Source of the DNA: an uncultured Rhodospirillales bacterium
GTDB taxonomy: Bacteria; Pseudomonadota; Alphaproteobacteria; Rhodospirillales; 2-02-FULL-58-16
Direction: 5' to 3'
DNA: 7,414 nucleotides
Assembly (NCBI GenBank): GCA_913053795.1
Contig: CAJXGZ010000114.1
Location: forward strand, 1 to 7,414
This document shows positions 1-6,432 of the stretch, piece after piece; the first letter of the stretch is position 1, and each line of letters opens with the position of its first letter. The position numbers and the translations under genes are program-made. The notes below the pieces were generated by a model, which searched no databases, was not told the origin of the DNA, and was given only the letters and a program-made list of their open reading frames with translations.

Positions 1-2
1 AG

Positions 3-227
3 GATCCCGTCGACCTGCCCGTGCTCACCGGCGTAGACGAGGCGCGCTTCCGTGCGGATCGGCACTACCGCGTCGAGGCCCTCTCCATCGCCGCCATTAA
101 CGACAAAGCCGATATCAACCAGGTTGTGACCGCGGTCGCCGAGGCGGAGTTGATGCTGCAGACCGTGACGGCGGTGCGTGATAAGGTTATCGAAGCCTAT
201 AAGGAAATCATTAGAATGCCCATGTAG
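3..227 (+). CDS. fliE: Flagellar hook-basal body complex protein FliE, C-terminal part (5' end outside the window)
   Basis: FliE is a small periplasmic/rod protein that links the MS ring and the export gate to the proximal rod of the flagellar basal body. The reading frame is open to the left edge, so the true start is not visible; a GTG at 21 is in frame but is not supported by a ribosome site. The last 45 or so residues fit the FliE C-terminus well: a helix with VVTAVAEAELMLQTV, then VRDKVIEAYKEIIRMPM, matching the family pattern 'VvxAvxxAExxlqxxvxvRdkvvxAYqeImxMp' up to the stop codon at 225-227. The first 25 or so codons do not look like FliE and are much richer in GC (see findings). FliE proteins are about 100 residues, so roughly half is seen. 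It is followed 25 bases later by fliQ, the usual alphaproteobacterial order. Confident for the C-terminal half only. Confidence 0.85.
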   Translation, partial: DPVDLPVLTGVDEARFRADRHYRVEALSIAAINDKADINQVVTAVAEAELMLQTVTAVRDKVIEAYKEIIRMPM

Positions 228-252
228 GCGAAACCAAGATTGGGTCTGGACC

Positions 253-519
253 ATGGATGAAGCATCCATCCTGGCTGTGGGGCGCGACGCCCTTAGCGTT
301 ATTTTGTGGACAGCGGGGCCGATCATGCTGACGGGGCTTCTCGTTGGCCTCGCCATCGCCCTGTTCCAGGCCTTGACCACCATTCAGGAATTGACGTTGA
401 CCTTCGTGCCGAAGATTCTCGTTATCTTCATTTCCATCATTGTTTTCCTTCCTTTCATGATGACGACGGTTCTCGAGTTTTCCCGGCGGCTGTTTGACCA
501 CATAACCCTGCTTGGCTGA
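253..519 (+). CDS. fliQ: Flagellar biosynthesis protein FliQ
   Basis: FliQ is an inner-membrane subunit of the flagellar type III export gate (FliP-FliQ-FliR complex), through which rod, hook and filament subunits pass. The 88-residue length is the family norm. Two hydrophobic segments are visible, about residues 16-38 and 53-76, joined by the strongly conserved loop FQALTTIQELTLTFVPKIL (about residues 38-56), which is the FliQ/SctS signature. The frame is open further upstream, but the ATG at 253 gives a standard FliQ N-terminus (MDEASILAVGRDAL), and anything longer would overlap fliE. No strong Shine-Dalgarno sequence precedes it, so translation may be coupled to fliE, whose stop is 25 bases upstream. 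fliR begins 10 bases after its stop. The SctS proteins of injectisomes are related, but the fliE/flhB context makes the flagellar assignment firm. Confidence 0.95.
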   Translation: MDEASILAVGRDALSVILWTAGPIMLTGLLVGLAIALFQALTTIQELTLTFVPKILVIFISIIVFLPFMMTTVLEFSRRLFDHITLLG

Positions 520-529
520 CTAGCCCGCC

Positions 530-1291
530 ATGCTCCAGGAATTCCTCACCCTTAATATCTTCAGCCTTCTTCTTATTTTTTCACGCATTGGAACCTCGTT
601 CCTGTTGCTGCCTGGGTTCAGTTCGCCCGCGGTAAACGTCCGAATTCGGCTTTTCGCCGCCCTCGGCATTAGCTTTGTGCTGACGCCCATACTATCCAAC
701 AGCCTTCCCGGTTTGCCGTCGTCGGCGCTGGATATGGCGGTTCTTTTGACAGGGGAGGTTATCGTCGGGGCTTTTCTTGGCGCCTTGGGCCGGTTCATGG
801 TGGCCGCCATTCAGATGGCGGGAACCATTATCGCCCTTATTTCCGCCATGGCCAACGCGTTGATTCAGGACCCCGTGGCCGAGGAGCAGAGTTCGGTGAT
901 TTCCAACTTCCTCTCGACGATCGCAATGGTGCTGATTTTCGCCACCAACCTACACCACACGATGTTTCAAGCGTTGGTTGACAGCTATGTCCTTTTCGTC
1001 CCAGGTCAGCCCTTGCCTTTTGGCGATTTTTCCGGTCATTTGGCGCAACTCCTAGTCGATAGCTATAAAATCGGCCTACAGATTGCGGCGCCATTGATTG
1101 TTACAGCCCTCCTTTATTATGTGAGTTTGGGGTTGTTGGGGCGCCTGATGCCGGCTTTGCCGCTGTTTTTGTTCGGCATGCCGTTTCAAATCGCCGGCCA
1201 GATTTGGATATTGATGATCTCCCTGTCGACGATGATGATGGTGTTTCTGAAATACTTCGATGAAGGCTACAGGGTCTTTACGACGTCATGA
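530..1291 (+). CDS. fliR: Flagellar biosynthesis protein FliR
   Basis: FliR is the single-copy subunit of the FliPQR export gate and contacts FlhB. The protein is 253 residues, the usual FliR length, and almost wholly hydrophobic. Likely membrane-embedded helices lie near residues 8-28, 40-57, 68-95, 127-150, 181-203 and 210-240. Family landmarks are the N-terminal RIGTSFLLLPGFSSPAVNVR segment, GEVIVGAFLG at about 75-84, and RLMPALPLFLFGMPFQI at about 205-221, which corresponds to the conserved 'R..Pq.n.f.vg.P..i' region. The start ATG follows the fliQ stop by 10 bases without a clear Shine-Dalgarno sequence, suggesting coupled translation inside the operon. flhB follows after a 39-base gap holding only a weak ribosome site (GAGCAGG, 1315-1321). 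No truncation or frameshift is seen. Confidence 0.95.
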   Translation: MLQEFLTLNIFSLLLIFSRIGTSFLLLPGFSSPAVNVRIRLFAALGISFVLTPILSNSLPGLPSSALDMAVLLTGEVIVGAFLGALGRFMVAAIQMAGTIIALISAMANALIQDPVAEEQSSVISNFLSTIAMVLIFATNLHHTMFQALVDSYVLFVPGQPLPFGDFSGHLAQLLVDSYKIGLQIAAPLIVTALLYYVSLGLLGRLMPALPLFLFGMPFQIAGQIWILMISLSTMMMVFLKYFDEGYRVFTTS

Positions 1292-1330
1292 TCTCTGTAG
1301 CCGCCATAGGTCTAGAGCAGGCGATGCGCC

Positions 1331-2419
1331 ATGGCTGAAGACGACGCACAAAAAACAGAAGAACCCACGTCAAAGAAACGCGATAAGGCCCGCAAGAAGG
1401 GCAATGTCGCCAATTCCACCGAGATTAAGAACTTGGGGCTTATCTTTACCGCCGCCATTGGCATCGCTTTGATGGCGCCTAGCATCATGAGAGACATCAC
1501 TCAGGTGCTGGTCAGGTTCCTTGAGACTCCCGAAAACATACCCACGGATTTCGAACATCTTCGTTTGGTGTTGGGAAATCTTATGCGTGATATGGGAATG
1601 ATCATGTGGCCCTTTTTCGGGATAATGGTTTTATCGGCGATCGGCTTCAATGTTGTGCAGGTGGGTCTGCTGTGGGCGCCGAAAAAGATCAAGCCCGAGC
1701 TCAGCAAAATTTCGCTTATCAAGGGCGTGAAGAAAAAATTCTCCATGGCCACCATCGTTGAATTCCTAAAGGGGATTGTTAAGCTTGGCATCACCGCGTT
1801 GGTGTCTTTTAGCTTGGCCCTGCCGCTGCTTGGCGACGTCACCTTGATTCCAGACATGGATTTCTCACTGGTTCTTGAGCGCATTTACTGGATAACCTTG
1901 TGGCTTCTGGCGGGCACCTTAATGGTGATGACGGCGCTGGCCGCTCTCGATTTGTTGTATACGCGGTACTCGTACACAAAGTCCTTGAGAATGACCAAGC
2001 AAGAGGTCAAGGACGAGCATAAGGAAAGCGAAGGCGATCCTCAGGTCAAAACCCGCATTAAAAAACTTCGCTACGAGCGCGCCCAGCAGCGCATGATGGC
2101 GGCAGTGCCCGAGGCCGATGTGGTCATTACAAACCCGACACACTACGCTGTCGCCCTGGAGTACAAGTCAGAAACCATGGCGGTGCCGAAATTGATCGCC
2201 AAGGGCATAGACTCTCTTGCCCTGAATATCCGCGAGGTCGCCGAGGAACATGACGTTCCCATTGTCGAGAATCCCCCTTTGGCGCGCGCCCTTTACGCGA
2301 CGGTCGAACTGGAAGAGGAAATACCGGAAGAGCATTTCTTGGCGGTGGCCGAGGTTATCGGTTACGTTATGCGCTTGAAGGGCGAAATACCTTCGCGGCC
2401 ATCGGAAAATGGAAATTAA
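1331..2419 (+). CDS. flhB: Flagellar biosynthesis protein FlhB (export switch protein)
   Basis: FlhB sits beside the FliPQR gate and its cytosolic domain changes export from rod/hook to filament substrates once hook length is reached. The 362-residue protein starts with the standard charged leader (residues 1-25, QKTEEPTSKKRDKARKKG), followed by four hydrophobic segments at about 35-51, 88-110, 141-165 and 186-210. The linker that follows is conserved (MTKQEVKDEHKESEGDP, about 221-237). The autocleavage motif is intact, with N268-P269-T270-H271; cleavage between N and P gives FlhB-CN and FlhB-CC. The C-terminal domain ends with a short polar tail. ATG 1331 is chosen because it gives the canonical N-terminus. 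The stop at 2417-2419 touches the GTG start of the next gene. Injectisome SctU homologues share the NPTH motif, but neighbours and leader sequence point to the flagellum. Confidence 0.97.
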   Translation: MAEDDAQKTEEPTSKKRDKARKKGNVANSTEIKNLGLIFTAAIGIALMAPSIMRDITQVLVRFLETPENIPTDFEHLRLVLGNLMRDMGMIMWPFFGIMVLSAIGFNVVQVGLLWAPKKIKPELSKISLIKGVKKKFSMATIVEFLKGIVKLGITALVSFSLALPLLGDVTLIPDMDFSLVLERIYWITLWLLAGTLMVMTALAALDLLYTRYSYTKSLRMTKQEVKDEHKESEGDPQVKTRIKKLRYERAQQRMMAAVPEADVVITNPTHYAVALEYKSETMAVPKLIAKGIDSLALNIREVAEEHDVPIVENPPLARALYATVELEEEIPEEHFLAVAEVIGYVMRLKGEIPSRPSENGN

Positions 2420-4966
2420 GTGGCCAATACGGAAAAATTAATGGCGGTCCCAGGGGCGAGTTCTGTGAGCCGTTTTTTTGGCGGGACGCCGCCCTGGCTT
2501 CGGCCCAAGATCTGGGCCGGCGTTTCCCTTGCGCTTATTGTGATGGCCGCCGCCGCTTGGCTGTGGCCGGGCGGCCCCGGGACGCTCGCCGTAAATCTAG
2601 CCATATTGTTGTTCGCCGCGCTTTTAGGACTAGCCTGGTCCCTGGGGCGGGCTCACGCCAACCCGGCGGCGAAGTTATTGCTGGCGGCCGCCGAGGACAG
2701 CCATGACGCGCGCCTGATCACCACCGCCGCCGGCGCCTTCGTTTACGCCAACGCGGCGTTTTACCGCCTTTTCGCGTTGGCGGTTTCGCTGGATTCCATT
2801 GCCGATATTCTGGAAGGCGGCGATGCGCGCAGCGCCTTCGCCCGGTTGCGGGCCAGCGCCGAGGCCGGCGCCGCCGAGTGCGCCGAAGTTCCCCTGCATA
2901 TCCCCGCCGGCCCCGTGGAGTGGCTGCGCATTTCGGTGTCGCCGCTGCCCCAGGATCATGTGCTGTGGCGCGCCGAGGACATTACCGCTCAACGTGAGTT
3001 GGATGTGATCCGCGACAGTGAGGAAAAGATGCGCGCCGATTTTCTGTATCATTTGCCGGCGGGGTTTTTCTCGGTGGATGGCGGGGGGCGCATTCTCTAC
3101 GCCAACCAAATTCTGGCTGAGTGGCTGGGCGCGGCTTCGGGGGACGCCCTGAGGGGGCGCATGTTCTCCGATTTCGTGATCGCCGAGGAAAGCGTTTCCC
3201 AAGGCGTTGGCGAAGAAGGTTCGAACCTCCATGGCGAGGTCACCCTTATGGGCGAAGGCGAAAAAACCGTCAGAGCTTGCCTTGTGCAATCCCAGCGGCT
3301 GAGCGTCAAAGGGGAATTGGTCCACAGCCGTTCGGTTGTTTTGCGCGACATGACCTGGAGCGGAGACGGCGCTAAATCGAGCTCGGAACAGACCTTGCAC
3401 TGGCTTTTCGGCGAGGCGCCGGTGGGCATTGTTCTCCTCGATCCGCGCGGCGACGTCACCGACTGCAACCGCGCTTTTCTCAAGCTATTGGGCGTCCATC
3501 GCGAGGCGGTTGTCGGCAGGCCCTTCGTCGAGCGGGTCAGCAAGGAGGACAGCGGCGAGGTCGGCGTCCAGCTTTCCAAGGTTCTCATGGGCGCCGTGCG
3601 CGCCGCGCATTTGGAGGTGCGCATGCCGGGCTCGGGCCAGCGTGAGTTGGTCACGTCTCTTTTCGCAAGCCATATGAAGGACGCCAATGGCGAAATGTCG
3701 GGGTTGGTCCTGCATTTCATCGACACCACCGAGCACAAGAACCTGGAAGTCCAGTTCGCTCAATCCCAAAAGATGCAGGCGGTGGGGCAACTGGCCGGCG
3801 GCATCGCCCACGATTTCAATAATCTTTTGACCGCCATGATCGGCTTTTGCGACCTGTTGTTCGAGCGGCATGGGCCAGAGGATCCGTCCTTCGCCGACAT
3901 CATGCAGATCAAGCAGAACGCCAACAGAGCCACCAACCTGGTGCGTCAGCTCTTGGCTTTCTCGCGCCAGCAGTCGCGCAAGCCGGAGATGGTCGACGCC
4001 ACCGACGTCCTGTCGGACCTCTCTAACCTGCTGGGCAGATTGATCGGCGAAAACATTGAATTGAGGATGGAGCATGACCGTGATCTGGGCTTGATCCAGG
4101 TTGACCGCGGCCAGTTTGATCAAGTGTTCATCAATCTGGCGGTTAACTCCCGCGACGCCATGCCTGGCGGTGGAATTTTAACCATCCGCACCTCCAACGT
4201 CGCCGTTGAGGAGGATATACAACGCGGCCACGAAGTGATGCCGACCGGCTTCTACGTGCTGATCGAGGTGATGGACACCGGCTCGGGCATCGCCAAGGAG
4301 GATATCGGGCGCATTTTCGAGCCCTTTTTCTCGACCAAGGAAGTGGGCGAGGGCACCGGTCTCGGCCTGTCCACGGTTTACGGCATCGTTCACCAATCCG
4401 ATGGCTATATTGTCGTCGATAGCGCGCCCGGCGAGGGGACCACGTTCGGCGTCTACCTTCCGAGCTTCGATCTGGATGGCGAACGCTCCCTTGGCGCAGA
4501 GCAGGCCAAAGAGGACGCCGGCGAGGAAGCCGGTCCCCCTCGGCCTCCGCTCAAGGCGCGTGAAGAGCCCGTCGAAAACGTTGACCTTACCGGCGAGGGA
4601 TGCGTGCTGCTGGTCGAGGACGAAGACGCTGTGCGCATGTTCGCCGCCAGGGCGCTGCGTAACAAGGGCTATAATGTGCTTGAGGCGAAGAACGGCGAGG
4701 CGGCGCTGGACGCCATCGGATCTTCGGATGAGAAAATCGACCTCATTATCTCGGACGTGGTGATGCCGGGAATGGACGGCCACACCTTGGTGCAATTGAT
4801 CCGCCAGGAGGTTTCAGACGTCAAGGTGATCTTAATGTCCGGCTACGCCGAGGAGGTCCTGAACGATGAAATCGCCCGCGACGCCACCATCCACTTCCTT
4901 CCCAAGCCCTTCAGCCTGAAAGACATGGCCGGCAAGGTGAAGGAAGTGTTGGCGGAGGCGCGGTAA
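2420..4966 (+). CDS. cckA: CckA-type hybrid sensor histidine kinase/response regulator
   Basis: Membrane hybrid kinase of 848 residues. In order: two membrane segments (about 31-49 and 54-76) with almost no periplasmic loop, three PAS-like regions (about 88-192, 203-312, 325-440), a HisKA domain with phospho-acceptor H464 in GIAHDFNNLL and a following FSRQQ motif, a HATPase domain (N576 in the N box, D619 in DTGSGI, G645TGLGL), and a C-terminal receiver with acidic E733/D734, phospho-acceptor D779 and K829. This architecture, with HDFNNLL and FSRQQ, is typical of CckA, which in alphaproteobacteria acts as kinase or phosphatase toward ChpT and through it CtrA and CpdR. Three PAS-like regions rather than the two of Caulobacter CckA is a departure; the first is weak. 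The GTG at 2420 directly follows the flhB stop, with GGAAA at 2411-2415; an ATG at 2441 (GGAA at 2431-2434) is an alternative start. All catalytic residues are present. The symbol rests on motifs and would need phylogeny to exclude a paralogue. Confidence 0.88.
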   Translation: MANTEKLMAVPGASSVSRFFGGTPPWLRPKIWAGVSLALIVMAAAAWLWPGGPGTLAVNLAILLFAALLGLAWSLGRAHANPAAKLLLAAAEDSHDARLITTAAGAFVYANAAFYRLFALAVSLDSIADILEGGDARSAFARLRASAEAGAAECAEVPLHIPAGPVEWLRISVSPLPQDHVLWRAEDITAQRELDVIRDSEEKMRADFLYHLPAGFFSVDGGGRILYANQILAEWLGAASGDALRGRMFSDFVIAEESVSQGVGEEGSNLHGEVTLMGEGEKTVRACLVQSQRLSVKGELVHSRSVVLRDMTWSGDGAKSSSEQTLHWLFGEAPVGIVLLDPRGDVTDCNRAFLKLLGVHREAVVGRPFVERVSKEDSGEVGVQLSKVLMGAVRAAHLEVRMPGSGQRELVTSLFASHMKDANGEMSGLVLHFIDTTEHKNLEVQFAQSQKMQAVGQLAGGIAHDFNNLLTAMIGFCDLLFERHGPEDPSFADIMQIKQNANRATNLVRQLLAFSRQQSRKPEMVDATDVLSDLSNLLGRLIGENIELRMEHDRDLGLIQVDRGQFDQVFINLAVNSRDAMPGGGILTIRTSNVAVEEDIQRGHEVMPTGFYVLIEVMDTGSGIAKEDIGRIFEPFFSTKEVGEGTGLGLSTVYGIVHQSDGYIVVDSAPGEGTTFGVYLPSFDLDGERSLGAEQAKEDAGEEAGPPRPPLKAREEPVENVDLTGEGCVLLVEDEDAVRMFAARALRNKGYNVLEAKNGEAALDAIGSSDEKIDLIISDVVMPGMDGHTLVQLIRQEVSDVKVILMSGYAEEVLNDEIARDATIHFLPKPFSLKDMAGKVKEVLAEAR

Positions 4967-4988
4967 TTATAATCATTGATGTTTATTT

Positions 4989-5876
4989 ATGAACTGGAGC
5001 GGCGGATTGAGCGACGACGAGGGAAAAAGTCATTTTATTCTAACCATATCGTGTCCGGACACCGTCGGCATTGTCGCCGCCGTGTCCCAGTTCTTGGCGG
5101 ATAATGACGCTTTTATCACCGAGTCCTCTCATTTCGGGGATCCGGCCACCAAGCGTTTTTTCATGCGCACGGTCTATCTTCCCGGCGCCCTTTGCCCGCC
5201 TGCCGGCGATATAACCAAGGCCTTTTCCAGAATCGCCGAGCGTTTCCAGATGATCTGGGGCATTCACGATTCCAGGCGCAAGGAGCGGGTGATGATCTTG
5301 GTGTCCAAATTCGATCATTGCCTCAATGACCTGCTGTACCGTTATCGAACAAATGAGCTGAAGATCGAAATTCCCGCCATTGTTTCAAACCACCAAGACC
5401 TGGAGCATCTGGCCCAGTGGCATGACATTCCCTTTCATTACTTGCCGGTCACGCCCGGGACGAGGGACGAGCAGGAAGCGGAAATTTTGCGCCTGACCGA
5501 AAAGCTGCGGATCGAGCTGGTCGTGCTGGCCCGCTATATGCAGATTATTTCCAAACGGATGTGCCAAAAACTTCGCGGCCGCTGCATCAATATCCACCAC
5601 TCGTTCCTTCCCGGCTTTAAGGGGGCCAAGCCCTACCATCAGGCTTACGAGCGCGGCGTTAAGCTGATCGGCGCGTCGGCCCATTACATTACGCCGGACC
5701 TGGATGAGGGGCCGATCATCGAACAGGCCGTGGAGCGGGTGGACCACACCTATTCGCCCGATGACCTCATCGCCGTCGGCCGCGACATTGAAAGCTTGGT
5801 GCTGGCCCGCGCCGTGCGCCGCCATGTGGAGCGCCGGGTGCTGATCAACGGCTCGAAATGCGTCGTTTTGCGGTAA
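4989..5876 (+). CDS. purU: Formyltetrahydrofolate deformylase PurU
   Basis: PurU hydrolyses 10-formyltetrahydrofolate to formate and tetrahydrofolate in the cytosol, balancing one-carbon pools and in some bacteria supplying formate for PurT. The 295-residue protein has an N-terminal ACT domain (about 15-95, beginning HFILTISCPDTVGIVAAVSQ) and a C-terminal formyltransferase-like domain (about 98-285). The catalytic triad shared with PurN is visible: N201 and H203 in INIHHSFLPGFKGAKPY, and D239 in PDLDEGPII. The length is close to the family norm of 280-290. The start is uncertain: ATG 4989 has no Shine-Dalgarno sequence, while an in-frame TTG at 5007 is preceded by GGAGCGG (4996-5002); both leave the ACT domain whole. 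It lies 22 bases after the kinase gene on the same strand and could be the last gene of that transcript. PurN is the main alternative, excluded by the ACT domain. Confidence 0.95.
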   Translation: MNWSGGLSDDEGKSHFILTISCPDTVGIVAAVSQFLADNDAFITESSHFGDPATKRFFMRTVYLPGALCPPAGDITKAFSRIAERFQMIWGIHDSRRKERVMILVSKFDHCLNDLLYRYRTNELKIEIPAIVSNHQDLEHLAQWHDIPFHYLPVTPGTRDEQEAEILRLTEKLRIELVVLARYMQIISKRMCQKLRGRCINIHHSFLPGFKGAKPYHQAYERGVKLIGASAHYITPDLDEGPIIEQAVERVDHTYSPDDLIAVGRDIESLVLARAVRRHVERRVLINGSKCVVLR

Positions 5877-5894
5877 TGGCCATGAATGATATAA

Positions 5895-5924
5895 TTGCAA
5901 GTTCACGGAGAATGACTATATAAT
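5895..5924 (+). promoter_or_regulatory. Putative sigma-70-type promoter of the helix-turn-helix gene
   Basis: TTGCAA at 5895-5900 (four of six bases of the -35 consensus) and a perfect TATAAT at 5919-5924 are separated by 18 bases, placing transcription start near 5931-5932 and a leader of about 30 bases before ATG 5963. The spacer is AT-rich compared with the coding sequence on either side. No terminator hairpin is seen between purU and this promoter, so read-through from upstream may add to expression. Confidence 0.55.
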
Positions 5925-5951
5925 CCTCTATACGATAATGATTAATGCGCA

Positions 5952-5956
5952 AAGGA
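5952..5956 (+). promoter_or_regulatory. Ribosome binding site that decides the regulator start
   Basis: AAGGA lies 6 bases before ATG 5963, the best Shine-Dalgarno match in the window. It lies inside the frame if the upstream in-frame ATG at 5945 is used, and that ATG has no ribosome site of its own. This favours 5963 as the true start. Confidence 0.7.
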
Positions 5957-5962
5957 CATAAC

Positions 5963-6358
5963 ATGGCTAAGAAAAAGCGCCGTAGAGGGTATACGGTTTT
6001 GAGGGATGGGCCGCGTCCTGTTGATGTTTATGTGGGTAGGCGGGTCAAGGAACGCCGCGTTCTGCTCGGATTAAGCCAGGACGATCTCGGCAAGCTTCTC
6101 GGCCTGACCTTTCAGCAGGTGCAAAAATACGAAAAAGGCTGGAACAGAATTTCCGCGAGCAAATTATGGGAGCTTACCCACATCCTAGGCGTCCCGGTTT
6201 CGTGGTTCTTTGAAGGAATAGATGAAAAAGGCGTTCCCGAGGACAGCACAATGGTCAAGCGGGAAACCTTGCAGTTGGTGCGTTATTTTGACGCATGCCC
6301 CAAGGAGACCCAGGAAAGCCTGATGCATCTTTTCCACTCCGTCGCCAGCATGAAGTAA
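5963..6358 (+). CDS. XRE-family helix-turn-helix transcriptional regulator
   Basis: A 131-residue DNA-binding protein with a basic N-terminus (KKKRRRG, residues 3-9) and one Cro/C1-type helix-turn-helix domain at about 25-82. Visible elements are VGRRVKERRVLLGLSQDDLG (helices 1 and 2), LTFQQVQKYEKGWNRISASK (recognition helix and the following turn), and a closing LGVPVSWFFEG. This matches a group of short XRE regulators very common in alphaproteobacteria, often several per genome. The C-terminal 45 residues hold an amphipathic stretch (ETLQLVRYFDACPKETQESL, 101-120) that may serve in dimer formation. It appears to have its own promoter and a strong ribosome site, and is followed by a hairpin terminator, so it is probably a single-gene unit that may regulate itself. 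The target genes cannot be told from sequence. ATG 5945 is an alternative start adding six residues. Confidence 0.9.
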   Translation: MAKKKRRRGYTVLRDGPRPVDVYVGRRVKERRVLLGLSQDDLGKLLGLTFQQVQKYEKGWNRISASKLWELTHILGVPVSWFFEGIDEKGVPEDSTMVKRETLQLVRYFDACPKETQESLMHLFHSVASMK

Positions 6359-6390
6359 TCAAGAAGCAACAAAGAAATCCGGTTAAAACT

Positions 6391-6432
6391 AATTGAGGGG
6401 GGACATGGTCATATCATGTCCCCCTTTCAATT
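6391..6432. terminator. Strong hairpin between convergent genes, probable bidirectional terminator
   Basis: GGGGGACATG (6398-6407) pairs perfectly with CATGTCCCCC (6415-6424) around a 7-base loop (6408-6414). The stem can extend outward through AATTGA (6391-6396) and TCAATT (6427-6432), with a small bulge, to about 16 pairs. It lies 32 bases after the regulator stop and reaches over the stop codon of the minus-strand Sel1 gene (6427-6429). Only TTT follows the core stem on the + strand, and there is no long T tract on either strand, so it is not a textbook intrinsic terminator; it could equally protect 3' ends of the two messages. Confidence 0.7.

Larger units (their letters stand above)
5885..5962 (+). 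repeat. AATGA-TAAT motif repeated at exact 26-bp spacing upstream of the regulator
   Basis: The spacer after purU contains AATGATATAAT at 5885, AATGACTATATAAT at 5911 and AATGATTAAT at 5937. The three copies start exactly 26 bases apart, and the third unit ends at the base before the regulator start codon. Only the AATGA core and a nearby TAAT are shared; the rest of each unit differs. The middle copy contains the putative -10 box and the first reaches into the -35 box. A repressor operator, perhaps for self-regulation, is a possible meaning, but 26 bp is about two and a half helical turns, so neighbouring copies would face opposite sides, and in an AT-rich spacer chance is a real alternative. 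Confidence 0.3.

Noticed and set aside
1..20. BamHI-like and SalI-like sites (2-7 and 9-14) as cloning vector sequence
   Set aside because: The spacing and flanks do not match a standard polylinker, and such sites are common in GC-rich DNA; kept only as weak background to the possible chimera.
178..252. Upstream extension of the fliQ frame to an ATG at 178
   Set aside because: It overlaps fliE in another frame and adds residues unlike FliQ; ATG 253 gives the standard length and N-terminus.
1260..1472. Small plus-strand frame bridging fliR and flhB
   Set aside because: It overlaps both real genes in a different frame and has an R/P-rich translation without motifs.
2675..4795. Several long minus-strand open frames opposite the kinase gene (for example 2675-3400, 3485-4123, 4178-4795)
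   Set aside because: They lie antisense to a gene with intact motifs throughout, and their translations show low-complexity, R/G/H-rich composition without family motifs. They are the expected result of NNC/NNG codon bias.
5385..5906. Minus-strand open frame opposite purU and the spacer
   Set aside because: It mirrors the purU reading frame, has no recognisable domain, and purU is clearly the real gene.
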